A DNA stretch of 64,000 bases from Sceloporus undulatus (taxonomy: Eukaryota; Chordata; Lepidosauria; Squamata; Phrynosomatidae): assembly GCF_019175285.1 (NCBI RefSeq), contig NC_056523.1, positions 187,891,608-187,955,607 of the forward strand, in the 5' to 3' direction. Shown in pieces: positions 32,791-58,334 of this stretch (positions are counted from its first letter, which is position 1; each line of letters starts with the position of its first letter). The position numbers and the translations under genes were made by a program. Under the pieces are notes generated by a model. The model was not told the origin of the DNA and ran no database searches. It saw only the letters and a program-made list of their open reading frames with translations.

Positions 32791-33219
32791 ATCCTTTCCC
32801 TCTAACTGATCTTATCCCCTACTGCCAATTCTCCATATTTCTACCCAGAGGAAAGTGTCATTGAGTTCTTGGGCTTGTTCACAAGTAAATAGATATAGAA
32901 CTGAAAACTTGTCAGGGTTAATAGTAATTGAACATGAGGATATATTTGTAACACACACACACGAGAAACCAAAACAGACATAGCATGGCAGCGTTTGCCC
33001 CATAGAGGAAAACAAGAAAAAACGAAAGAGATACAATACAGGTATCTGCATTTTTCCTACAGTGCAAATGGTGAATGAGGAAAGGGTTCAAACAGCTGGG
33101 AAAATTGCTTTCAGAGACTACAATGGTTAAATACCGGCATTTAACTACTGCACCACCAGGGCTAATTGCACCTACATTTTAATGCTGTTATTAACTTGTA
33201 GAGTTTTAAATTTTGTTAG

Positions 33220-33420
33220 TTGCCTTGAGTTGGTATACTCACCCTAAGGCTTCTTGGCATTTGTGGTTTTGTGAGATACTAAAGAATACTTTGCTGGACA
33301 GCTCTACTGGTGTTCAAGGGAGTGAGCTAGAGCTATCTAGAAGAGACGTACCTCAGCAAACTACAGCTCCCAGCAATTAAACTTTTATCACACTGCTATC
33401 ATTTTGCAGAGTGGATTTCC
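33220..33420. mobile_element. Family 1-like MITE, old copy
   Basis: TTTGTGGTTTTGTGAGATAC and CAAACTACAGCTCCCAGCAA sit in the expected order around a GGACAGCTCT loop; the outer arms are decayed. Confidence 0.5.
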
Positions 33421-33755
33421 ACAGATGACTACTTCACAGGAGGAGTCAAAGAGCAATTTTGAATACTTTAAAAAAATGTTGGTCACAGATTATAATAATA
33501 AAGATTGATTGGCTGACTGATTAAATCAAACTGGAGGAGATGAAACATAACTTTCGCCTTTCAGGCAAAGGTGGTTATGTGCATTCTTTTACAGAAAATA
33601 GTCTGATATTTGAGGGTTGTTGTTTGCTAGAGTCATTCTCTTTTTAAAGGGCGGTCCAGTCCAAGTTGGATTTGAAGATAAATAACCATATGAAGGAGAG
33701 GAGAGAATTGAAGTTGCCTGTCCACAGTCAGCACATGGAAAGCAGATTCAGAACA

Positions 33756-34076
33756 CATACTAATTTTATCTTGAGACATAATAACTCATAGGCATATTAC
33801 TGAGAGTCAACATGGCATAGTGTTCTGAGTGCTGGACTATGACTCTGAGACCAAAGTTCAATTTCCCTCTCGGCCGTGACCTTGGGCAAGTCACTCTCTC
33901 TCAGCCTCAGGGGAAAATTGTGCCAACAAAACCCCATGTTAGGTTCATCTTCGGTTGCCGTTAAGTCGGAAATGACTCGAAGCCACACAACAACAAAGGC
34001 ATGCTACTAATTTTATACTGAAATATAATAATTATCAGGCATACTACTTATTTTATCTTGAGATATAACTCTCAGG
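33756..34076. repeat. Three-unit 37-40 bp minisatellite interrupted by a SINE
   Basis: Units CATACTAATTTTATCTTGAG... (33756-33792), 34000-34039 and 34040-34076 are tandem copies ending in CAGG/TAGG. Unit 2 was split by the SINE at 33802-33997. Confidence 0.8.
33802..33997 (+). mobile_element. tRNA-derived SINE (SINE 2 type) inside a minisatellite
   Basis: GAGAGTCAACATGGCATAGT to ACACAACAACAAA. Flanks GGCATATTACT (33791-33801) and GGCATGCTACT (33998-34008) are the target duplication with two changes. Confidence 0.85.
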
Positions 34077-34710
34077 CTGTAACAAGGTTTGAAATTGCTC
34101 TGTGATGGAGCGAACATTGTGTACTATGTGTGGATCAGAACCAGGACTACACTGTATTTTCAGCCCTGTATATATTAATACCAATTCATCTGGTTACAAG
34201 CGTTGTCACTTCTACTATAATTTGGCTTAAATCATACAAATAATATCTGATTTTCCATCTGTTGATATAAATCAGCATATGCAGTTTTAGGCAAAATGGC
34301 ATTTCCTTTTGTCGTCCTTTTTGGTGATGTGACTCCTCTTAAAGGTACTTTCAGTGTGCAAGCCGGTCATGACAGCTATCTTGATGCGCTGCCAAACAGG
34401 AGGGAATGCATCAGCAAAGAAGAAACCAAAGTACAATCTAGACTTTTCGCCTCTGCTTATTTATTACAGATGCACTTTTAGATGAAATTATTATGATTTA
34501 AATAGAAATATGAGGCAATGCTTTGTAGCAGGGCTGGGTCAAATGTCTCCAGAGCTTTGATTTGACCAGAGAGATGGAAGTATTTTTACAAAAGAGAAAG
34601 ATAGCGAAAATATTTTCATGCGGGGAGATTTCTTTATTTACAATAGAACACAAAGTAGTCAGGAAGCTTTTTCAAAAAAATCTTCTTTTCAGTTACTTTT
34701 TCGTTTACTG

Positions 34711-34975
34711 GGGAGTTTATCACACAGGAGGAATTTCTCTTAATTTCGAATGAAAAGAAAGTGGGGCCAGAATGCATTCACATGAATTCGCTAGTTCAGC
34801 AAATTTACGTGAATTCAAATCGCGCTCGAACTGACTTCCCATTGCCCGAAAATAGCTTGCCATTGCCATTGTGGTAGTCTATCATGCAATAACATGAAAC
34901 CCTATGATTGCGTTCAGATTGCCATTGGATTGCCATTGGATTATACTTCCAATTTCCCTTGTCTGATAAACTCCC
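34711..34975. mobile_element. TIR element with TTTATCACAC ends (family 3)
   Basis: GGGAGTTTATCACACAGG at left, GTCTGATAAACTCCC at right; 265 bp. Internal GAATTCACGTGAATTC-like inverted motifs. Confidence 0.75.
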
Positions 34976-34977
34976 AA

Positions 34978-35170
34978 CATAAACATTAGGAAGAACTTCC
35001 TGATGGCAAGAGCTGTTTGATAATGGATTACACTGCCTTGGAGAGTTTTTAAACAGAGGCTGGATGACCATGTTAGAAATGCTTTGATTGTGAATTATGG
35101 CTTGACAGGGGACTGGATGACCCTTGTGGTCTCTTCCTACTCTATGATTCTATGATATGATATGATGCGT
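34978..35170 (+). mobile_element. CR1 LINE 3' end
   Basis: AACATTAGGAAGAACTTCCT, AAACAGAGGCTGGATGACC, GACCCTTGTGGTCTCTTCC and the CR1-type repeated terminus CTATGATTCTATGATATGAT. It directly follows the family 3 element. Confidence 0.9.
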
Positions 35171-35769
35171 CCTATTTTATTCAGGTATTCCTGCTCCCCT
35201 CCCCTTATTTAAAAAACCAAAAGGAGGTTTCCCAATCCTAATCTGACACACCAGCTGCATTCTGATGGTTTATACTTTATCATTCCTGCTTGGCTCCTCC
35301 TGCAAGTGGGAATGGCTAAACAAGCCATGGACTCTACATGTGTGGATTGCTCATAGTTGTGTACAAACCACAACTATGGCTTGTTTCTGTAACACAGCTA
35401 CAATAAACAGAATAGGGACAGAAAGTGTTTGACATGCAGTATTGTACTCAAAATAGTGCAGTATTCATGTGATAAACAAACTCAAATTCTACACACGCAT
35501 ACACAGATTGAAGGAGGCCCCATTTTTTGGTGCATCATCAGATCTGGAAGGTGATATCAGAGAGGAAAACAGGCCCTGAAGTGACTACGTCAGTTCTAAG
35601 AAAGGGAGACTGATCAAACCAAGAGATAGAGGAAGGGGGGGGGGTGAAGTTAGGTTATCAGGTTTGTCTCTAGATACAAGTGCAATGGGAACCACTAGCA
35701 AGCCCAGGATTTCTCTGTACCCCTCAGACAAATGTGTGCTGCCCTTCTGGCATTGAACCTCCTGATTTT

Positions 35770-36190
35770 GAGGGAAGATGAAGGAGCTGGAGTATGTTTA
35801 GCTTGGAGAAAGAGATTATTAAGACCTGATAAGGCAGGATATCCCCCTTCAAGAACTTGGTCAGCTGTTACATAGCTGAAGGAGACGTTTATTATCTGTT
35901 TCTGTAGAGCAGAAGTGGCCGTCAGATGTGGTTAGGCTACAATTCCCAGTAATCCTGGCCAGTATTGTCATTGATGAAGGATGCTGGGAGTTACAGTACA
36001 ATAATATCTGGAAGGCCACATGATTCTCATTCCTGTCCTAGAGGCCAACAAATGGATAGTGGAACAAATCGTTTTGGAATTCTCCTTTATTAGAAGTTTC
36101 TAAGCTCTGACTGGATGGACACCTACCTGCCAGGGATGCTGTAACAAGGAGAGGGATCATCTCGATCAGAACACTGTGATGTGATTTCCT
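35770..36190 (+). mobile_element. CR1 LINE fragment interrupted by a family 4 MITE
   Basis: GTATGTTTAGCTTGGAGAAA and ATTAAGACCTGATAAGGC, then a MITE (35915-36045), then GACTGGATGGACACCTACC and GCCAGGGATGCTGTAA. All are CR1 3' blocks in order. Confidence 0.7.
35915..36045. mobile_element. Palindromic MITE, family 4
   Basis: GGCCGTCAGATGTGGTTAGG at left and ATCTGGAAGGCCACATGATT at right. The arms read GGCTACAATTCCCAGTAATC and GATGCTGGGAGTTACAGTA. Confidence 0.8.
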
Positions 36191-36630
36191 GCACATGGAC
36201 TAATGTTGGGGACAACAACAAAATTAACAATGAATATTTGAAAAGACTCAATTTTTTAAATTCAAAATTCAGTGTGACAGGAAAAATTCAAAGTAATAGG
36301 ATGGAAATAAAATGGTAAGAAAGTATTTTTACATCTGGTTTCTGGACCTGCTGAAGCACATTGATGGACTTTAGATTTAGGGCAATTATTTTCAAACTGC
36401 TCTCTATGGGTGGGTGGTGGAGGGAAAGTCTGGGTTCCCTTTGAAAAGAACTTTACCGTGGACCCATTAGTGAGAAATTATAAGTGACGGAGCACACGGC
36501 CCCTGAGAAATGGCTCACCACCAGTTGTGATTATCACTTCCGTATTTCCCATGCACTGCACAGATTGAAACACAGAGAAGGGCTGAGTATGCTTTAATTT
36601 TCACTGTCAGTTTACTCAGGGCAATGATGA

Positions 36631-37421
36631 CATACCCTCCAACATTTCACAGAGAAAAGCTAGGGCACGTGTGGCCAAGCAACATCAGAGTTGAGATGGA
36701 AAAAGCTATTAATGTGGAAAAACAGAAGTGGCATACTTAGCATATTTGACACCTGGTGGATCATTTTTTAATACTCCTTTCCTCTCTTCAGTAGCCTCTT
36801 CCAGGTCTGGTGGAGCTGCTGGACAAGTGGTAAAAGAAGAAGAGTCACTTTCCTGCCTGGCCAGCAAAGCCTCCGGACCCAGAAATTCAGCATCCCTTCC
36901 CACCAGTGGCTGCTGGTGGGAGCGGGCATTTGATGCCAACCCGGCAGCCTTTTTGGATTTGGTAGAGCTATTGACCAGGTGAAAAAGAAAGGAGATTGGT
37001 TTAACTTGAGCCAGCAAAGCCGCCAGACTTGGAACTTCAGCACCCTTTTCAACCCGTGCACTGGGTAACACCCTTCCCTTATGTGTCATCTAGTAAGGTC
37101 TGTCTTCCCTGCACTCACCTAGTGATACCACTGAAGAACAGAGCAGAGGGGAGAGGCTGCAGCGGTTTGCTCTTTCCTGAGCCTACTAGGAAGGGCAGGA
37201 TTTTGCCCCCTTTTCTCCTCTTCCCCACTGCTGAATTAACTGAGTGCAAGCTACTTTTGCACTTTGAACTCAGTTTGCAGCAACTGAAGTAAACTGAGGA
37301 CAAAACGAGAAAGTGGGAGAAGAAAAGAGAGAAATTGAACTTTTAAAAAGCAGCTGAAAGGTTGGACATCAGAGGATTAGGTGGGCTTGTCCTTGTCAAG
37401 TTGGAACAGTTGGAGGATACG
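36631..37421. mobile_element. Family 5 DNA element, full length with insertion
   Basis: Inverted ends CATACCCTCCAACATTTCAC and GTTGGAGGATACG. The arms contain GTGTGGCCAAGCAACATC and GCAAGCTACTTTTGCACTTT. About 36730-37110 is an extra segment, absent from other copies, that carries a two-copy tandem repeat of about 148 bp (GCCAGCAAAGCC at 36861 and 37010). No transposase. Confidence 0.78.
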
Positions 37422-38045
37422 TGATGAGTCCCCAACAGGCTTGGCCAATAGCTCTCCTCCATGATGGATTTCTAGAATTTCCTTGCCAAAAGAGCCAGTG
37501 TCTAAATAAATCAAATTGGAAAATGCTTCCTGAAGGTAAACGTTTTGAAAATCCCTGATCTACAGGAAGCCTAATTCCTACTGCAAAAAGTATAAATAAT
37601 ATTGCAGAGGGACAAATGGATCCTGATTCCCTTTCTTGAGGCCTTTCTGGTCTGAAGAAAGTCTGGAATAGGGTTGCCTGGTGTAATAAGGTGCAGGGCA
37701 TCATGCAACCACCACCTACTGAAATTCCCTCTTTTATTCAACTCTTAAAAGTACATACGCTGTCCTTTATTTCAGCTGATAATCCTATGAATGAAAAGAA
37801 AACCCTTGATAGTCAAACATTTTCATATGTCAAACAGTAAATAAAACCCATATGTTCTGGTTCTTATCATACTTACTCTCCCTCTTCATTTGCTTGTTGG
37901 ATTTATATCACGCCTTTCTCCCCTAAATGGGAGCCAAGACAATTCTAAGCATTAAGTTCTAGCTCCCGGCTCCTCTGTAACACCCTCTGCCTTCTCTTGA
38001 CAGGTTTCATCATTTGTGGAGCAAAATTCTAAACAAGGTCTGACA

Positions 38046-51806
<13,761 letters not shown>

Positions 51807-52478
51807 AGAGCCTTGTAATATACATTCCGCACATTCATGTACAGAGACTCTGGGATATGACTGAGGAAGAAGCATCTCCCCCCTGGTAACTTTTTGAAGC
51901 AGCCATAACCATTCAGTGCCCCTTGAAATGACAACCAAAAAGGACAACACTGGGAGTGTACTATGAGCCCTTACCTGAGAAGACAGGGATCTAGTATGGA
52001 GTAATTATTGTAAGCAGCAGATAAGGTGGTGATAGATGGGTAAATGTTTCCAAACTGTACCATTTCAGGCTGGAGGTGGAGAATGGTGTGGTTGGATTCT
52101 TCTCCATGGTGGGAAACAATCACTGCCTTTGTAAAAAATTGTTTAGGAGGGGAAAGGCTAGTCTAGAAACCTTCTTCTTGACATCTAGTTTCCTATGTAT
52201 AGTGTGTGTGTCTGTGTGTATGAAGATGCGTTATCCTGCTGTTCACTTGCTGCCCAAAGCAGCAGAGTCCAGGCACAGTTTTGCTGTTTTATTGCACAAT
52301 CCCATTTGTTCTTGGTGTGAAGTAGGCCACTAGAGTATCCTATCCATGCCATCATCCAGCTTTTTTTATTCATTTATAAATAACTTCTTTCCACTCAGCT
52401 GCATACATACTGTCTGCTCATGTGCAACCCCTGAAGTGGTTCAATCCAGGAAATGCATTACCAGTTACTCCTCCAGTC

Positions 52479-52695
52479 CATTCATACCATACAGTTATAG
52501 TGCTATGATTGTACTTTAATGGCCACAGTCCCATCTGATGGAATCCTGGGATTTGCAGTTTAGCGAGGGGCATTTATATTTCTCAGCTAGAGAACTCTAG
52601 AGCTTCCCCAAACTACAGATCCCTGGGTACCATAGGATGGAACCATGGATGTTAAAGTGGAATAATAGCACTATATCTGTGTAGCGTATACTGCT
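52479..52695. mobile_element. Palindromic MITE, family 2, in GATA1 3'UTR
   Basis: ACAGTTATAGTGCTATGATT at left and AATAGCACTATATCTGTGTA at right. Predicted to be transcribed as part of GATA1 mRNA, where the arms could pair. Confidence 0.8.
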
Positions 52696-52989
52696 AACTG
52701 CATAAACGGGCTCTTTGTCCAGAATTAGGAGGGAGGGAGTAACCGAAGGGCATAGCGAGGGGAGTACTCTGTCACACTGTTCCCATTGAAGGAGTTCAAA
52801 AGTCCTTTGCCTGTTGTGTCTTGGCTCAGTGTCCTTTAGCTCCTTCCAGTTCAAAATATGCCCCCTGTTAAATATTAGTTTCTGACCAGGACAATTTGTA
52901 CATATTCTTTATGAAGAGAGAGGCTGATTGCTGTCTTGAATGTTCTCCCCTGATCCTTTTCTAAGCCCACCAATGTGTTTTAAATGCAA

Positions 52990-52995
52990 AATAAA
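52990..52995 (+). terminator. GATA1: GATA1 polyadenylation signal
   Basis: AATAAA in AAAATAAAAGCAAG, 1.18 kb after the stop. It is the first canonical hexamer after the stop in a suitable place. Confidence 0.5.
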
Positions 52996-53010
52996 AGCAA
53001 GTATGTATAA

Positions 53011-53426
53011 CTGTTAAAGACTTCTTAACAGTCAAAGCACAACTAATCTATATTACTACATTTATATCCCACTTCCTCAACAGATCCTAGGCAGAGTATA
53101 GACCCATGCCCTTTTGCTTAAAAACATAAGTGATGCTTTGGTGGACCAGACCAAAGTCCACCCATTTCACCATTATTTGTAACAATCCAGATTCCCAACA
53201 ATTAGTCAGCACTGGGTGATCCAATGGGCCACCAGTGGACTTCAATCTACCTTCTACCCACTCCTTTTCTCTACAAATATCTCTCAGTTCACCCACTCTC
53301 ATCCATTTGTTTTTTCTCCCATTATAGCCCAGCGCCCAAATCCTTCTTCCCCTGCATATCACACATTGGACTTTAATCACACTGGCTAGAAAAGTGGAAT
53401 TTTAACAAGATAAAAGTGTCTTTGGC
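53011..53426. other. Intergenic downstream of GATA1
   Basis: A LINE tail in reverse may lie near 53055-53100 (CATTTATATCCCACTTCC). Otherwise nothing recognised. Confidence 0.5.
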
Positions 53427-54112
53427 TGGTACTTATCACACACTGTCATGTCCATCATGCTTCTGCCTCACATTCCATTCATTACTGTAGTGCACCTTTT
53501 CACTGATGCGCAAAACCCATCAATGGGCTTTCAATATCATTGGTATTCTATGACTGCCTTCATGCGATAGGTTCCTTCTGCTGCAGTTCCGCTTTTCAGT
53601 CACATAGTGTGAGTGGGCATGATTCTGCTCTTCTCCCCCTCACAGCAATTGTGGCCATCAACAGCTTCCTAAAGCTGGCTGATGTGCACACATTCCCACA
53701 GCAGCCAGGTTCAGGAGGCAGTTTGTGGCCACAATCCTTTTGTGGGGCTTCTGTGGAAATGGGCACACAGCAGACCACATTTCTGGAGGGGGAGGGAGAA
53801 ATTATTGTGGCTGCCAGTCACTTCTCATAGCCAGCTGCTGTGTGCACATTCACAGCAGGTAGTGTGAATGTGCACAGCAGGGAGTGTGAAGCTGCCAACT
53901 CCCAGAGAGGCAGTTGGCAGCTGTGATAGCTCGTTCCCCCTTTCCTCCTGGAAGCCAGTATTTGGCAGTGTGGAAAACAGATCAAATGATCATAGATTGC
54001 CAAAGCACTATCATGGGCAAAAGCGTGATAAGAAATGATGCCAAACTGGTATGCTTCCATTCTTAAACTAGTGCAATTGTGGTAGGACAACAGGCTGGTG
54101 TGATAAAGTCCA
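53427..54112. mobile_element. TIR element with TTATCACAC ends (family 3), long
   Basis: TGGTACTTATCACACA at left and TGTGATAAAGTCCA at right bound 686 bp. It has internal inverted and direct repeats of GTGTGAATGTGCACAGCAG near 53840-53890. No transposase. Confidence 0.6.
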
Positions 54113-54524
54113 TTTTCCCACTGAGCCTAATGACTTAATACCTCCACTCTTACTTCTAAAGTACCACAGCAGAAAGGAAGTGATGTGATTCATGTTGTCT
54201 CTGAACCCAGGTACTATATACCTCATTTACTGTGGTTTCTTTGCTGGCTTTCCACATTTGCTTCTGAGTTTCCATTGATGTCCTGTTATTAGGGACCAAA
54301 ATTGTTTTGAGGCTGTTAAATACACACACACATATACACACAGATATACATGCTTCTTTGTGTTCATAACAAGTTCATGAGGATAACTTGTTTTTCAATG
54401 CATCCCAGCTATGGTACTTCTTGCACTGTAGGAGAACAGTTCTCCCATGGGGTTCCAGCTTTCTCAACTACCTTCTGAAGAAATTTATTTAATTAAAAGC
54501 AAGATTTAAATTGAGGTAGGGCCC

Positions 54525-54645
54525 TTTAGGTGTTTCACCTACCACTCCCAGGTGCCTTAGTCCACATGATCAGTGATAAAATATTGTGAGAGTTGTAGTC
54601 CAAAATATCTGGAGGCTCAGAGTTTCCCCATCCCTTGTTTAAATA
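54525..54645. mobile_element. Palindromic MITE, family 4
   Basis: GGTGTTTCACCTACCACTCC and AGTTGTAGTCCAAAATATCT with GGAGGCTCAGAGTTTCCCCA. Confidence 0.6.
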
Positions 54646-54647
54646 AA

Positions 54648-55013
54648 GGCGGGTTACATACCGCCGAGAAGCAGCGCTGTCCCACTGCCACCGCTTGTGG
54701 CGTCTGGGAGCCGCAGCTGCCACACCGCAGGGCACCCGGACGCTCAGAGGAAGGAGCGCGGAAATCGTGCTCCTTCTTGGGCCCCGGAAGAGGCGCCGCA
54801 AGTGCCAAAGGGAGCACTCGCGGCGTCACTTCCGGTGCGCCACGTGCGGACGCAGAGTGTCCGTTACGTCAATATGGCGGCGGCCGTGTGTAACGGCCGC
54901 CGCCATATTGTACGTATTGAATATGTATTAGGGTTAGGGAGGTGCGGAAGCACCACCCCTTCCTAACCCTAATACGTATTCAATACGTATTTTTTGGTGG
55001 TCTATAACCCACC
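54648..55013. mobile_element. GC-rich Harbinger-like MITE with strong hairpins
   Basis: 366 bp with ends GGCGGGTTACATACCGCC and GGTGGTCTATAACCCACC, flanked by AAA on each side (54645-54647, 55014-55016). It contains a perfect 18-bp hairpin (CAATATGGCGGCGGCCGT, 54870-54910) and a 28-bp hairpin with one mismatch (54911-54938 with 54962-54989) whose arm tops carry TTAGGGTTAGGG / CCTAACCCTAA. Not coding; not a CpG-island promoter. Confidence 0.72.
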
Positions 55014-55261
55014 AAAGTTTCGCAAGGGAAAGAGAAGTTTTTTCCTCTTGACATAAAGTCAGTGGCATCCTGATGTCTACAAGGCAGTAGCCATGGCACA
55101 GGACAAACTGGATATGATGCCTGGGAAAGTGCTAAGTCAGAAACTGAGAAGACCTGAAGCTGAACAGAGACCTTTTATTCCCCTTGGTAGGAACTACTGC
55201 TCTCAAGCGCCACACTTTCTTATGAAGTGGGAAGCCTTAATGGGATAATCCTTGAAATGGA

Positions 55262-55575
55262 TTCCATCACCTCCAACATTTCACAGATAAAAACTCTGGG
55301 CAAGCAACATGAGAGTGTGATTAAGATAGCAAAAGTTATAAATCAGGAAGAATATACGGTCTAGGAGACCCTGCAACTACAAGGAAGAGAAAGATTCTGC
55401 CATGTCTTCTCCTCTCCCTCTGCTCATTTAACTGAATGCAAACTACTTTTGCACTTTGAACACTGTTTGCACCAGTGATGTGAGTCAAGGACAAAGGAAA
55501 ACTATGAGAGGAGGAGAGAGAAACTGAGACATTTAAAAAGCAGCTGAAAAAGGCAGATGACAGAGAACAAATCAG
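55262..55575. mobile_element. Family 5 DNA element
   Basis: TCACCTCCAACATTTCACAG at left, then GTGTGATTAAGATAGCAAAA, CTACTTTTGCACTTTGAACA and CATTTAAAAAGCAGCTGAAA, in the same orientation as 36631. Confidence 0.75.
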
Positions 55576-55584
55576 GAATCAGGA

Positions 55585-55713
55585 ATGACCCCAATTTCGC
55601 TCTTCATGTGTAATAATTAATCACGTGAATTGACTGGATTCGAATTGGACCTACTTCCCCTTCTCTTCGCAGTGGCTTTGGAGTTCCAATTTTCACGTGT
55701 GATAAACTCCAGA
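55585..55713. mobile_element. Family 3-like element fragment
   Basis: GTGTAATAATTAATCACGTG and TTTTCACGTGTGATAAACTC; the left end is weak. Confidence 0.45.
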
Positions 55714-56724
55714 GACACTCCATAGTTGTGTTTTACCATGTCTCTACTACTGCACTTGTTTAAAATGAGCACCATCTTCCTAGCTGGGATGAGTAAAGCA
55801 ATCCATTCCTGACAAGGAATCTTGAGTCTGAAGACACACTCTCATCTTATCCCCCACACTTTGGATTTCTTTCCCACATCAGTTAGCAGAATAAGAAAAG
55901 AATCCCTCCAAGCGTGATGGTGGTCCCCCAGTTTTGATCTCCCTTGAAGTGCTGATGGTGCAGGCCTTATCGACCGAGATCTCTTCCTCCCCTTTTCCCA
56001 CATCCTTCTCTAGAGCCATCAAAGGAGGCAGTGGGGACTTCATCAAGGCCTAGCCCTTGGAGGCCAGCAAAATGAGATCACTGCAGTCCCACGCAGTCCC
56101 GCTGTCTCAGATAAGGAGCTGGCACCAATGCTGAGAACAAATGTTGAAAGGATGCAAAAGGCAGGAAGAATTGAGGATTGGCTGAAGTGCTTTCTCCTGG
56201 GTTCATGGGGTGTACTTCATCCCAAAGCAGCGGGTACCACGCTGACCTAAGAAAAAACAAATATCTCCAGGGGATGAAAAGAAAGTTTGCCAGAGCACTT
56301 AGAAGGCTTGTGATCACAGATGGATGATCTCACTGCGTAAGATGCTCTTGATAAAACTGGTTTCAGTTCCCTGCTTTCTGCCACAGGAAGCTTGTGTGAA
56401 CATGGTCTACTTAGATCCACTGCACAGAGATTAAATTACATCTTCTGTACTGGGAAACAAGAGATTAAATTTTAGGAAGACAGGAAGCTGATTTATATGG
56501 AGTCATTGGTCCATCTAATTCTAGCCTAATATTGTTGACTCTGACTGGCACTAGCTCTTGTTGGGGGAGAGAGGTTTTTAGGGGATCCAAGGATTGAACT
56601 TCAGACTTTCTACACACAACACAGGTGTGTTACAGAGCTAGCTACAGCTTTCTCTCTTCAACTGAGTTCTCAGCGTATTATGTTTTCTCTGTGAGAATTA
56701 AGGGCTCGAAATGCCCCCGACAGA
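55714..56724. other. Intergenic, no gene recognised
   Basis: Near-unique sequence. Short open frames only. Confidence 0.5.
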
Positions 56725-56874
56725 GACGTAGCTAGGATTTTAGGAAGGGGGGGGTCCAGACTCAGTGCCACCATTATAATGGGGCTTGGGTGCGGCGGCA
56801 CAGCAGCACGCACCATTCATTTTTCTAATGGAAGGGGGGTCCGGACCCCAAGAACCCCCCCTTGGCTACGTCCC
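56725..56874. mobile_element. Short TIR element 'CAGGGACGTAGCC', inverse copy
   Basis: CAGAGACGTAGCTAGG at left and CTTGGCTACGTCCCTG at right. It is the reverse complement of the 17235 copy over its whole length (TTAGAAAAATGAATGG there, CATTCATTTTTCTAA here). Confidence 0.85.
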
Positions 56875-57530
56875 TGCCCCAGATGTGCTCACACATAAAC
56901 AGGCAAAAGACACACAGTGTAATATACACAGAAATGGGGCGTTCTGGCAGTTGTGGCATTGGGCAAATGCAATCCTCCACTGAAGATGAGCCATGGGTGA
57001 ATCAGTTAGTTTTGCTTTCTCCCATGCTTGATTTTGTTTATATACTCATCTCACGTTCTGTCTGTCTCACTGTTTAACACACTTGAGAAGTTCTCAAAAC
57101 CAAATAAAATTCTCATCAATTTGCCCTGGCCCAAATCAGATGGTACAACCATTGCTTGTACTGTACAATGAGGATCATAGTGTACCTCCCTGTCTTGCAA
57201 GGGTTGAAGATGAGGGTGTGGATTGGCTTATGGAGCTCTCCATGCTGTATGCTATTTTGGGAATGAAAACTAAGCTATTTGCTCTCTGGGCTACTGATGA
57301 CCACTTGTCAGCTGAAGAGCAAAAATGTCCCAATTACAATCCCCATTGTCCCATCCTAGATGAAAAATTTAGAGCTTGGTCTCCAATGCACGGTGATGGG
57401 AATCAAAAATAGAGTATGGAGGGGTTGTGCCTTTGGTTAAGGGGCCACAAAGGTCACATTAGGCCCAGGCTGGTGATGCCCATGCCAGTGAATATTACAT
57501 CCACTCCAGATTTTAAGATGATCTCTCTAA
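56875..57530. other. Intergenic, no gene recognised
   Basis: A + strand frame of about 109 codons (57083-57412) has no ATG at a suitable place and no known homology. Confidence 0.45.
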
Positions 57531-58160
57531 GGGGTTGTCCACACTGGCAAAATAAAGCGGCTTCACACTGACTTGAAGCCAAGCTGTTTAGATGACATAT
57601 GATGTGAAACTGTGTGGAAAGCGACATGAAGCTGCATTCTGAGGCAAAAAGAAGTCCTGATATTCTGTCTTAACACAGAAAATGTGCAACATCACACCTG
57701 CATATAAACAGCACGATGCCAATCATATGACACATGCCACAAAAACAGGTGAAAATATGAGGAAGCAGGTGGGAATGTGGGAAAGCAAAAATACGAAAGT
57801 ACAATAAAAGTGGGTCGCCAATAATGCAATGGATGTAATTAAACCACACACAAACCAGATGGTAGAACAGGGAGGAATGGGGTGAAGGGGGCATGTATGA
57901 GGAGCCTTCATTTGCCAGTGTGTCACTGGGCACACTGATGCACTGTACAGGCGGTGACATCGAACTGTGTGGTCAGTCACATGGAGTGTGGAATGGGATG
58001 GCAGCTGGGCAGGAGGTGTGAAGTAACTGGGAGTCACAGGAGGTGTATTTGTGTGATGGATTCAATTCAATGGGGTTGGCTAAGAATGGGCAACTGTGTG
58101 AGGAGTGAGAACCTGTTTTTACTTCCCTGAGCTCCCATGGGCTACAGTTACCTTCCAGCA
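57531..58160 (+). mobile_element. Unclassified 0.6-kb DNA element, copy B
   Basis: GGGGTTGTCCACACTGGCAA then AATAAAGCGGCTT, CACACCTGCATATAAACAGC, AATGCAATGGATGTAATT and GGGGTGAAGGGGGCATGTAT. Same orientation as copy C, inverse to copy A. Right end diverged. Confidence 0.65.
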
Positions 58161-58287
58161 CACCTGAAGTGATGCCATGTCATTACAAGCTGCCATTCTG
58201 GCTAATTTTTAGTTATTTTTCTCCCTATGTTTGGGAGGAGGGTTCTGGGGGAACGGGGTTACACCTTAACCATTAACATTTCAACCA

Positions 58288-58289
<2 letters not shown>

Positions 58290-58330
<41 letters not shown>
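58290..58330. repeat. (TA)n microsatellite, left block
   Basis: About 20 TA units, continuing at 58551-58573 beyond a MITE. Confidence 0.95.

Positions 58331-58334
<4 letters not shown>

Larger units (their letters stand above)
51807..53010 (+). other. GATA1: GATA1 3'UTR
   Basis: Probable 3'UTR to the AATAAA near 52990. Contains a complete family 2 MITE and a short GT run near 52203-52220. Confidence 0.55.

Noticed and set aside
54660-54910. CpG-island promoter
   Set aside because: The GC-rich tract lies wholly within the TIRs of the 54648-55013 element.
54928-54972. Interstitial telomere repeat
   Set aside because: Only two TTAGGG units, mirrored in a hairpin of a MITE; too short and symmetrical to be a telomere relic.
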